From contig CAZWUI010000014.1 of assembly GCA_964637515.1 (NCBI GenBank), positions 1 through 37,676 of the forward strand: a stretch of 37,676 nucleotides of DNA. Direction: 5' to 3'. Below the pieces are notes generated by a model, which saw nothing but the letters and a program-made list of their open reading frames with translations, made no database searches and was not told where the DNA came from. The stretch's first letter is position 1, and each line of letters opens with the position of its first letter. Below are positions 30,913-37,676 of the stretch, in pieces. The DNA comes from RGIG4097 sp964637515 (GTDB lineage Bacteria; Bacillota; Clostridia; Christensenellales; CAG-917). Position numbers and translations under genes: made by a program.

Positions 30913-32775
30913 TCAGTCGTTTTCGGATTTGTGCTTTGCGGACTTTTTGCCAGACAATACCACCGCCGTTACGACGATTGCGACGACAACTACGCATCCA
31001 ACTATCGTGCAAGCAAGATACACAGGACGGAGTATCGTCGATTTCACTTCGATTGAGAAGGAGTTTTCCACCTTTCTGTAATCTCCGTACTGCGCGGTTA
31101 TGGTGTAATTTCCCGCTTTCGACGGTTCAAATTCAAAGGTGCTGCCCGATGCAACGTACTCGCCGTTGACGTACCACTTGACTTCGACAGTGGAGTCCAC
31201 GCAGTCGAGATACGTCATAGTGAAAGTCTTGGTTTCGTCCGCATATATGACGTCGTTTCTCGCGGGGTTTTCGCTCATAACGTCGTCCGCATAGACGATT
31301 TCGACATCCCCTGCGATAGAGTCGTAGGACGTGTAGTGAAGGGCGAACGATTTGCTATCAGAGAAGGTTTCGTCACCTATGGTGACGGTCGCTTTGACGA
31401 TATACTTCCCTGCCTTTTCGGGTTTATAAGAGAGTGTTTTGCCTTCCCCTATGATGACGGGAACGCCTTCGTAGTCTTCGGTTTCGGGCTCTTCGTCGTC
31501 TTCGGTTCCTTCAACAACTCTCGTAAACACTTCGGTAAGCGTCCAAACGATCGTGTTGTCAAGTGCGGGATTGGTGTCACCATACGGCAAAAGCGTTGCA
31601 GACAAGGATATTAGCGTATTGCGGTTTTTGTATAAGTCGGTGAAATCTCCGCTCAACGCTCCGTCGTCCGAAATGGAAATTCCGTTGGGTTCGACATACA
31701 CTTCAGAGAACGGATCGCTCACGCATTTCGCTGCGTTGAACTTCTTCAACTTGAAATCACCAAAATCAATCGTCGTGGAATAGGACTTGCGAATATGACT
31801 TGCGATGACGTTTGCGTTGACGTCGTTGCCTTCGATATCCGAACGCAAACGGACAATTGCGGACACCACGGATACGAATGCACTTGCCGCACTAGTACCC
31901 GACGACGTGCGATAGGTCTTGTCCGTCCCCGTTGCCGTGTAGACATTCTCACCGGGTGCGATGACGTCGTATGCGCCGTAGTTGCTCGACGCGCGTTTTT
32001 CGCCGTTCGTGCCGTATGCCATGACGGATAACACGCCGTTATACGATGCGGGATAGCCGAGTTTTTCTGCGGAAGAATAGCCGTTTTTATTGTCGCCGTT
32101 GCCTGCCGCCGCCACGACCACGCATTTCGACGAGAGGTCTATATATTTGCTTTGATATTTGATCCAATCTTCCTTTTCGTAGGAGCACATTGCAAGATTG
32201 ACGACGTCGAAACCTATCGTTTCATCTTCGAGAACGTAGTCGATTGCGTTGTTGACGGCTTCGAGTTTGAACGTGCTTTTTCCGCTTTGAGACGCCTTGA
32301 TGGGATAGATTTTGATATGGTCTTCAAGTCCCAATTCCTTGATGAGAATTGCCATCGAACTTGCGATCGAAGTGCCGTGTCCGTCCGACGAATCGTCGTC
32401 GATTGCGGCAAGTTGAGCGTCGGTCGGTTTGTCGTTCACGACTGCGTTATACGCATTGTACCCGACGACTGCGCCGTTCTTCTTGTACAAAACATCCGCC
32501 GTAGAAAACACGGAGTGCGTTGAGTTCACACCCGTATCTACAACTGCGATGACGACGGGAGTTTTCGCTTTCGACAAATCCCACGTTGCGATTTCCGCTT
32601 TCATTGCGGAAACGTTCAAATGGTTTTCGCCGTAATACCAAAACACGCTTCCGTCCGCGGTATCCTTTCCGCCGTAGACTTCCGCATAAGCGACTTCGTT
32701 CGAAAACGAAATCCCTGCGAAGAGCGCAAACACCGTCAATACGGCAAGTATAAGTGCTACGATTTTGCTTTTCAT
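30913..32775 (-). CDS. Membrane-anchored subtilisin-like serine protease (S8)
   Basis: A 620-residue exported protease. Signal peptide about 1-31 (LILAVLTVFALFAGISF, ending VAYA). The catalytic triad is Asp80 in VIAVVDTGVNSTHS, His133 in DGHGTSIAS and Ser295 in SSGTSAASAF; Asn226 in AAAGNGDNKNG forms the oxyanion hole. Beyond about residue 360 are two Ig- or PKD-like modules (for example KAGKYIVKATVTIGDETF and PSKAGNYTITAQYGDY). The C-terminus has one membrane helix (VYLACTIVGCVVVVAIVVTA) and a short basic tail, so the enzyme faces outward on the cell surface. No obvious long propeptide is present. AAAAGG precedes the ATG. It lies 18 bp after gltX. Confidence 0.94.
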   Translation of the reverse strand: MKSKIVALILAVLTVFALFAGISFSNEVAYAEVYGGKDTADGSVFWYYGENHLNVSAMKAEIATWDLSKAKTPVVIAVVDTGVNSTHSVFSTADVLYKKNGAVVGYNAYNAVVNDKPTDAQLAAIDDDSSDGHGTSIASSMAILIKELGLEDHIKIYPIKASQSGKSTFKLEAVNNAIDYVLEDETIGFDVVNLAMCSYEKEDWIKYQSKYIDLSSKCVVVAAAGNGDNKNGYSSAEKLGYPASYNGVLSVMAYGTNGEKRASSNYGAYDVIAPGENVYTATGTDKTYRTSSGTSAASAFVSVVSAIVRLRSDIEGNDVNANVIASHIRKSYSTTIDFGDFKLKKFNAAKCVSDPFSEVYVEPNGISISDDGALSGDFTDLYKNRNTLISLSATLLPYGDTNPALDNTIVWTLTEVFTRVVEGTEDDEEPETEDYEGVPVIIGEGKTLSYKPEKAGKYIVKATVTIGDETFSDSKSFALHYTSYDSIAGDVEIVYADDVMSENPARNDVIYADETKTFTMTYLDCVDSTVEVKWYVNGEYVASGSTFEFEPSKAGNYTITAQYGDYRKVENSFSIEVKSTILRPVYLACTIVGCVVVVAIVVTAVVLSGKKSAKHKSEND

Positions 32776-32793
32776 ATATGCCTTTTGTTCGTC

Positions 32794-34239
32794 TTAACCG
32801 ACGGATTTTTCGAGATATTCGATGCTAAACGCAAGTCGTTTCAGGCTTTCTTCCTTGCCGAGCACGACCGCCATTTCGATAGCACCGCCGGGGGTTGAGG
32901 GCTGACCGGTCAGAGCGACACGGACGCTAAACATAACTTGACCGCCTTTGAGCGAATTTGCCTCTGCGGAAGATTTCATCGCTTCACGGAGAGCGTCCTC
33001 GGACCAATCGTCAAGATTTTTGAGTGCGTCGTATGCGACGGCAAGCGACTTTTTCGCAACGTCGAAATCGACTTTCATTTTTTGATGCAGATACATATTG
33101 ACGTCGTATTCGCCGAAATCAACGAGAAAATCAATCTTTTCGGGAATATCGCCGAGAATATCTACCCTCGTTTTCATAAGGCGCGCGATTTCAAAATCAT
33201 TGAAAATCCCGCCCGCTTTGCTCTTGAGAATATAGGGTTTCGCAACGTCGAAAAATTCTTCGTCCGTCATCGCTTTGAGATACTCGCCGTTGAGCCATCT
33301 CATCTTCTGCTCGTCGAAAATTGCGGGGCTCTTGCTGATGCCGTCCACGTCAAATTCCTCTATCATCTCTTGAAGAGTCATCTTTTCGCGGTTGTTTTTG
33401 GGGCACCATCCGAGAAGTGCGATATAGTTGACGATTGCATCGGGAAGATAGCCTTTTGCAAGGAAGTCCTCGAAGTTTGCGTCGCCGTAACGTTTGGAGA
33501 GTTTTCTCTGCGCGTCCTTCATGATGGGCGGAAGGTGAATGTAGGTCGGACGAGGCCATCCGAATGCGTCGTACATAAGGTTGTATTTGGGAGTTGACGA
33601 AAGATATTCCGTCCCTCTCATAACGTGTGTTATGCCCATAAGATGGTCGTCCACGACATTTGCGAAGTTGTAAGTGGGCAATCCGTCGGACTTCAACAAT
33701 ACGCCGTCTTCTATATCGTCGGTCGAAACCGAAATCTCACCATACACAAGGTCGGTATAAGACGAAACAACGTTTTCGGGAACTTTTTGACGGATGACGT
33801 AAGGCTCCCCCGCCGCCACTCTCGCCTTCGCCTCTTCGAGCGGAATATTCCTACAATGCTTGTCGTAGGTATGTTGTCCGTTTTCGTCCTTGAGAGATTC
33901 GAGTCGCTCCTTGTCGCAGAAGCAGTAATACGCACCGCCGAGTTCAACAAGTTGCTCTGCGTATTGCTTGTACATACCCATCCTTTCGGTCTGCACGTAG
34001 GGGCCGTAACCGCCGTCCTTGTCGGGACCTTCGTCGTAGTCGAGTCCTGCGGTCTTAAGAATACGATAAATAGCCTCTACTGCGCCTTCGACTTTGCGCT
34101 CTTGGTCAGTGTCTTCGATACGAAGAATAAAAGTGCCGTCGTGCTTTCTCGCGTAAAGATACGCATATAAACCCGTACGCAAATTGCCTATGTGCATGAA
34201 ACCCGTAGGAGACGGGGCAAATCTTGTTCTGACTGTCAT
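32794..34239 (-). CDS. gltX: Glutamyl-tRNA synthetase
   Basis: Charges tRNA(Glu) with glutamate. The class I HIGH motif is in RFAPSPTGFMHIGNLRTGLY (about residues 5-24) and KMSKS appears as KLSKRYGD. LRIEDTDQER and VMRGTEYLSSTPKYNLMYDAFGW are further family signatures. The 481-residue length is normal. AGAAGGA precedes the ATG at 34239. A protease gene follows in the same direction 18 bp later, an unusual partner. Confidence 0.97.
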   Translation of the reverse strand: MTVRTRFAPSPTGFMHIGNLRTGLYAYLYARKHDGTFILRIEDTDQERKVEGAVEAIYRILKTAGLDYDEGPDKDGGYGPYVQTERMGMYKQYAEQLVELGGAYYCFCDKERLESLKDENGQHTYDKHCRNIPLEEAKARVAAGEPYVIRQKVPENVVSSYTDLVYGEISVSTDDIEDGVLLKSDGLPTYNFANVVDDHLMGITHVMRGTEYLSSTPKYNLMYDAFGWPRPTYIHLPPIMKDAQRKLSKRYGDANFEDFLAKGYLPDAIVNYIALLGWCPKNNREKMTLQEMIEEFDVDGISKSPAIFDEQKMRWLNGEYLKAMTDEEFFDVAKPYILKSKAGGIFNDFEIARLMKTRVDILGDIPEKIDFLVDFGEYDVNMYLHQKMKVDFDVAKKSLAVAYDALKNLDDWSEDALREAMKSSAEANSLKGGQVMFSVRVALTGQPSTPGGAIEMAVVLGKEESLKRLAFSIEYLEKSVG

Positions 34240-34294
34240 TCTAAATCCTTCTTTGCGATTTTTGGAAAGCTACGCGCAAGCGCGCACTGCTTTC

Positions 34295-34338
34295 GACTAT
34301 AATATAGTCATTATAAATCAAAACCCCCATTAAATCAA
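34295..34338 (-). promoter_or_regulatory. gltX promoter with a palindrome at the start site
   Basis: On the minus strand TTGATT (34333-34338) and TATAAT (34310-34315) are 17 bp apart. Directly downstream, over the expected start point, is a perfect inverted repeat, GACTATA-A-TATAGTC (34295-34309), a possible operator. The leader to the ATG is about 65 nt. No T-box-like element was seen. Confidence 0.65.
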
Positions 34339-34367
34339 CACTAAAATTGCACCTTCCCCCTTTCCCA

Positions 34368-34394
34368 CAAAAAAACACACCGTCTACGGTGCGC
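34368..34394 (-). terminator. Terminator of the 141-aa gene
   Basis: On the minus strand an 8-bp stem with G-U pairs, GCGCACCG (34387-34394) with CGGTGTGT (34375-34382), loop TAGA, then a run of T. The stop of the gene is about 110 bp before it. The 34395-34504 stretch holds nothing else I recognise. Confidence 0.75.
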
Positions 34395-34504
34395 TTTTTG
34401 CGTGTAGTTTGTTGTTTTCAGTGAGTTTAGACTACGTCAAATTTGAGTTTTTGACAAACAAACCGCCACAAACCAATCTCGTTAGTTTTCGGGTATCTAA
34501 TCGG

Positions 34505-34930
34505 TTATTTTGCGAGAAGTTCAGAGTACTCTTTGAAGACTTCGACGTCGTTTTTGCAAAGACGAATCAACACTTCTATCGCTTCGTCTTCGGTGGAATA
34601 TCCGTAGGTTTTGCCAATGATTTTCCACACCGCATAGCAATTCAAAAAATCATACCAAAAATACGACTCGTCTTGCAGTTTGAATATCTCAAGATAGTTG
34701 AAAGACTCGTAGCGATTGCTGTTTTTGAGAATGTTGATGAGCCAATTCACTTCTTCGTTGTTGTCGTACTTCTCGTGGATGAATCCCAACATGTACTTCT
34801 TGACTTCCTTTGAAAAGGAAACCACGCCTTGTTGGGCGTTTTCGATGTCCTTAACGATAGGCGCAATATCTGGGTCGCTCGAATACTTTTTCACGACCTT
34901 TTGACACGGATAAGAAAATGCAGTTGTCAT
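34505..34930 (-). CDS. Hypothetical cytosolic protein (141 aa)
   Basis: I do not recognise this protein. It begins MTTAFSYPCQKVVKKY, is helical, acidic and rich in aromatic residues (YFWYDFLNCYAVWKIIGKTYGY), and ends YSELLAK. There is no signal peptide or membrane helix. The frame is open upstream to 34975, but that would span the promoter. The ATG at 34930 has no Shine-Dalgarno and is nine bases from a strong -10 box. It is a single-gene unit between gltX and a gene-poor stretch, somewhat AT-rich. Confidence 0.7.
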   Translation of the reverse strand: MTTAFSYPCQKVVKKYSSDPDIAPIVKDIENAQQGVVSFSKEVKKYMLGFIHEKYDNNEEVNWLINILKNSNRYESFNYLEIFKLQDESYFWYDFLNCYAVWKIIGKTYGYSTEDEAIEVLIRLCKNDVEVFKEYSELLAK

Positions 34931-34939
34931 AGTAAAACC

Positions 34940-34968
34940 ATTATAAACCAATCCCCTACGGAAATCAA
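34940..34968 (-). promoter_or_regulatory. Promoter of the 141-aa gene, near-leaderless
   Basis: On the minus strand TTGATT (34963-34968), a 17-bp spacer and TATAAT (34940-34945). Nine bases separate the -10 box from the ATG, and no ribosome site is present. Confidence 0.7.
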
Positions 34969-35107
34969 CCCCCAACCTACCCCACTCAAAAATTCTCTAC
35001 ACTTCTCCAAAAAATCTATGCGTCATCGCAACTAACGATCCTATTCCACTTTGAAAAACCACCATCATTTTTATTACACAAATCGATAATCTAATCCGCT
35101 CAATACA

Positions 35108-35138
35108 AAACAGGTAACCAAATTGGTTGCCTGTTTTT
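35108..35138 (+). terminator. Orphan terminator-like hairpin
   Basis: AAACAGGTAACCA (35108-35120) pairs with TGGTTGCCTGTTT (35124-35136), with one T-G pair, followed by TT. It fits a plus-strand terminator, but there is no plus-strand gene upstream of it. The stretch 34970-35557 holds no gene I can support: only this hairpin, a second one at 35421, and weak short frames. Confidence 0.6.
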
Positions 35139-35420
35139 GATATTTTAGACGGTTAGATTATTGGCTTTGTGGATTTTGCGTGGTTTGGTTGTGCTGCAGT
35201 AAAAGCACCGCTGATTTTTCATTGTTGTTTTGCTCGCTATTTTGTTAATTTTTCAGGCATCTATGCGGGCGGATTGTCGGCGAGAGTGTTTTCTGCGGGC
35301 AATTCGCGATGGTAGATTGCGTTTTTGTAGGCATCCTCGGTTATGCCGACTATGCCTCCAAAACCTTCACCTACAACGGCACCATCTGGCCCTAACCCCT
35401 CTACAAATCCACTTCCCACA

Positions 35421-35450
35421 AAAGACCGCATCAAAATAGCGGCCTTTTTT
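35421..35450 (+). terminator. Second orphan hairpin with T tract
   Basis: AAAGACCGC (35421-35429) pairs with GCGGCCTTT (35439-35447), with one A-C mismatch on the plus strand or a G-U pair on the minus strand, followed by T residues. It could end a transcript in either direction, but no credible gene leads into it. Confidence 0.45.
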
Positions 35451-35557
35451 CATCGCCTGCCCACATGTTTTCACATCAAAACCGCGCTATTCTGCGATGC
35501 TTTTTTGTTTTTTGTTATTACTTAATGCCGTTTGCGTCTCATTATAAACCAAACATA

Positions 35558-35586
35558 TTGACATTCCGCCGTTTTGAGAGTACGAT
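35558..35586 (+). promoter_or_regulatory. Promoter of the nuclease-helicase gene, near-leaderless
   Basis: TTGACA (35558-35563), 17 bp, TACGAT (35581-35586). Nine bases separate the -10 box from the ATG at 35596, and no Shine-Dalgarno is present. Confidence 0.65.
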
Positions 35587-35595
35587 TTATTCACT

Positions 35596-37572
35596 ATGAA
35601 AACCTCAAATTTTTACTATTCAGCAACAATATCAGATTTTCTAAAACAGTCTAACGAGGAGATTTTGGGGATAATTTATTCAAATGATCCCCACTCTGAA
35701 ACACGTTTGCAACAAGGCAATACTTGGGAGTCAGAAATCAAAATTTTGAAACAACAACTTTCCGAAATGACGGAGGGGCGCATTATATTTGAATATACTA
35801 TCCCGAGAATGGGGCGCCGTGTTGACGTGGTAATCTTACACGCAAATATTGTTTTCATCCTTGAATTCAAATGCGGTGATACGGAATATAAGGCAAGCAC
35901 ACTAGACCAAGTTTACGATTATGCTTTAGACTTGAGAAATTTTCAAAAAGAAAGCCACAACAAACTTCTTGTGCCTATTATTATCTCAACTAAAGCACAG
36001 GAAGTCGCATTTAACATCGAGGAAAATGAGCGCATTCTTACCCCAATCAAATGCAATTCAAATAATATTTTTTCCGCAATTAGCAGCGTGAAAAATGCTT
36101 ATACAGAAAACGCTTTTGACTATATAAATTGGCAAAATTCCGAATATATGCCAACTCCCACCATTATTGAAGCGGCGCAGGCGCTATATAGAGGACATAA
36201 TGTTCACGAGATTACTCGCAATGACGCCGGCGCAAAAAACCTAACCGTTACCACCAACAAGGTGAACGAAATAATCGAATTTAGCAAAGCAAATAGTCGT
36301 AAATCAATTTGTTTTGTTACGGGTGTCCCCGGCGCAGGCAAAACTTTAGTCGGACTGAACATTGCCATAGAACGCTCCAATGCGAACAAAGGTGAACATG
36401 CGGTGTTTTTGTCTGGCAATTTCCCTTTGGTAACTGTTCTGCAAGAGGCACTCGCAAGGGATAAAGTTGAACAAAGCAAAATTGCTAATGCAAAAATCAA
36501 CAAGAAAACTGCAACTCGCGAAACCTCGGCCTTTATTCAAATAATACATAAATATAGGGATTCTTTTGTTGGAAACGACAATCTACCGCCCGAGCGAATC
36601 GCCATTTTTGACGAGGCACAGCGCGCTTGGACAAAATCTATGATCGCCAAATTTATGTCACAAAAGAAAGGCATAGATGATTTCTCTTATAGCGAACCGG
36701 AATTTCTTATAAATACGCTCGACAGACACGACGACTGGGCTGTTATTATTTGTTTGGTGGGAGGCGGACAAGAAATCAATACCGGAGAAGCAGGACTAAT
36801 CGAATGGTTTGACTCCCTCCGCCGTTCTTATCCTGATTGGGATGTTTATGTTTCCCCTGAATTGAACGATACGGAATACCGCAGAAACCGCACCCTATCA
36901 TCTCTCTTCGAAGGGCTGAATGTTCATACCGAACAAGACTTGCACCTGTCAACTGCTATCCGTTCGTTCAGGACTCCAGATTTGGCAGCTTTTGTGAAAG
37001 CTATATTGGACGTAGACACCGAAAACGCTCGTCTGCTATACCAAAAAATACAAGATAAATATCCTATTCTTTTAACTCGTGATCTTGACGAAGCAAAACG
37101 TTGGACAAAACAACATTGCAAAGGAACTATGCGATATGGTTTGATCGCAAGCAGCGGCGCGCTACGCTTAAAGCCAAAGGGAATATTTGTTAAAAACGAT
37201 ATAGACGTTGCCACTTGGTTTTTGAACGATAAATCGGATGTCAGATCAAGTTACTATTTGGAAGATGTCGTCAGCGAATTTGATATTCAAGGCCTAGAGC
37301 TCGATTATACTATCGTCGCGTGGGACGGCGATTTCAGATTTGACGGGACGCAATGGACATACAATAATTTTGTGGGTAACCGCTGGCAAAATGTTAATTC
37401 GGAGGATAAAAAGCTATATCTTAAAAACGCTTATCGCGTCCTTCTAACCCGCGCAAGACAAGGCATGGCTATATATATTCCCGAAGGTGACGAGTACGAT
37501 GCTACGCGCAATCCCGAATACTACGACAATACTTACAATTATCTCAAATCAATAATGAATAACTTGTCGTAG
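35596..37572 (+). CDS. PD-(D/E)XK nuclease fused to a DUF2075 helicase-like ATPase
   Basis: The 658-residue protein has an N-terminal domain with a PD-(D/E)XK pattern: Glu47 in NTWESEI, Asp77 in RRVDVVIL, then Glu90-x-Lys92 in FILEFKCG, with a following QVYDYALDL. The second part is a superfamily 1-like NTPase of the DUF2075 (Schlafen-like) type: Walker A VTGVPGAGKTLVGL (P-loop 243-250), Walker B IAIFDEAQRAW (Asp339, Glu340), VGGGQEINTGEAGL as motif III, and the C-terminal GLELDYTIVAWDGDF and YRVLLTRARQGMAIYIP as motifs V-VI. All key residues are intact. Such proteins are thought to act in phage defence; the activity here is inferred. It is more AT-rich than the housekeeping genes and lies in a gene-poor, edge-of-island setting. 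Confidence 0.9.
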   Translation: MKTSNFYYSATISDFLKQSNEEILGIIYSNDPHSETRLQQGNTWESEIKILKQQLSEMTEGRIIFEYTIPRMGRRVDVVILHANIVFILEFKCGDTEYKASTLDQVYDYALDLRNFQKESHNKLLVPIIISTKAQEVAFNIEENERILTPIKCNSNNIFSAISSVKNAYTENAFDYINWQNSEYMPTPTIIEAAQALYRGHNVHEITRNDAGAKNLTVTTNKVNEIIEFSKANSRKSICFVTGVPGAGKTLVGLNIAIERSNANKGEHAVFLSGNFPLVTVLQEALARDKVEQSKIANAKINKKTATRETSAFIQIIHKYRDSFVGNDNLPPERIAIFDEAQRAWTKSMIAKFMSQKKGIDDFSYSEPEFLINTLDRHDDWAVIICLVGGGQEINTGEAGLIEWFDSLRRSYPDWDVYVSPELNDTEYRRNRTLSSLFEGLNVHTEQDLHLSTAIRSFRTPDLAAFVKAILDVDTENARLLYQKIQDKYPILLTRDLDEAKRWTKQHCKGTMRYGLIASSGALRLKPKGIFVKNDIDVATWFLNDKSDVRSSYYLEDVVSEFDIQGLELDYTIVAWDGDFRFDGTQWTYNNFVGNRWQNVNSEDKKLYLKNAYRVLLTRARQGMAIYIPEGDEYDATRNPEYYDNTYNYLKSIMNNLS

Positions 37573-37613
37573 ACTGTGCGACGATTTGTTTTGATGAACA
37601 TTAGCATTACAGA

Positions 37614-37642
37614 TTGATAAGTGTTTAGTGAGTTTGTATAAT
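37614..37642 (+). promoter_or_regulatory. Promoter at the right edge
   Basis: TTGATA (37614-37619), 17 bp, TATAAT (37637-37642). An ATG at 37653 follows after ten bases. It marks a new transcription unit just after the nuclease-helicase gene. Confidence 0.6.
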
Positions 37643-37652
37643 AATGGCGGAA

Positions 37653-37676
37653 ATGAACGTGAATGGCAAAGGTATG
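37653..37676 (+). CDS. Start of a gene running off the right edge
   Basis: Only eight codons are visible (MNVNGKGM). The in-frame ATG at 37644 lies one base after the -10 box and so cannot be in the mRNA; the ATG at 37653 is ten bases from it. No function can be given. The position next to a defence-type gene makes it worth extending. Confidence 0.35.

Noticed and set aside
35261..35431. 56-codon minus-strand frame, Gly-rich then acidic (ends ENTLADNPPA)
   Set aside because: It starts inside a hairpin, with a poor ribosome site and no promoter. The opposite strand reads as Pro-rich in another frame, so the Gly/Pro pattern does not indicate coding on either strand.
1..37676. CRISPR arrays, tRNA or rRNA genes, transposases
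   Set aside because: No regularly spaced direct repeats with spacers, no tRNA-like cloverleaf, no rRNA segment and no transposase or integrase were seen in reading the window. The only spaced repeats are the rmuC tandem repeat and the two-copy unit.

Overview
The window looks like a chromosomal stretch from a member of the Bacillota, probably class Clostridia. The evidence is a SpoIIE-type sporulation phosphatase, the order spoIIE-tilS-hpt known from Bacillus, a PyrR-attenuated pyr operon, a YerC/TrpR-family regulator, BioY, and sigma-A style promoters (TTGACA-17-TATAAT). Base composition is mid-range, with several AT-richer genes (7599-8231, 34505-34930, 35596-37572) that look acquired. Species cannot be told from the sequence.

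Layout. Bases 1-6000 are a minus-strand housekeeping block: spoIIE, tilS, hpt, cca and the start of rmuC, which runs off the left edge. A small TrpR-like regulator (6085-6354, minus) with its own promoter and terminator borders it. Bases 6500-9971 (plus) are an accessory cluster: a WYL-domain regulator, an AT-rich unknown gene, a 54-residue protein and a soluble FtsH-like AAA+/zinc-protease protein. The last two share a promoter-proximal motif at the same distance from their start codons. Bases 10019-10287 hold the first copy of a dispersed promoter-to-terminator repeat. Then, on the minus strand, come a glycerophosphodiester phosphodiesterase, a TetR-type repressor, a bioY interrupted by one in-frame stop, and a large signal-anchored surface protein. 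On the plus strand, 14911-17776 carries an SDR oxidoreductase and an OmpR-type two-component system.

Bases 17784-27000 (minus) are a de novo pyrimidine operon in the order pyrR-pyrC-carB-pyrK-pyrD-pyrF-pyrE-pyrB. A complete PyrR attenuator (promoter, binding hairpin, antiterminator, terminator) precedes it. carA is absent, and PyrB carries a fused PyrI-like zinc domain. The second repeat copy, with a decayed MORN-repeat gene, follows at 27064-27486. A LysR regulator diverges from a cation/proton antiporter plus MgtC-like pair across a T-N11-A site. On the minus strand lie gltX with a membrane-anchored subtilase, then a small unknown gene. The right edge has a PD-(D/E)XK nuclease/DUF2075 helicase-like protein, probably a defence gene, and the start of another gene.

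Three things stand out. The two promoter-hairpin-terminator units lack an intact ORF. The WYL/54-aa/AAA-M41 cluster has a shared regulatory motif. Several genes have a promoter -10 box only 6-10 nt from the start codon and no Shine-Dalgarno sequence, which suggests leaderless mRNAs. All calls are from reading the sequence; no database search was possible.
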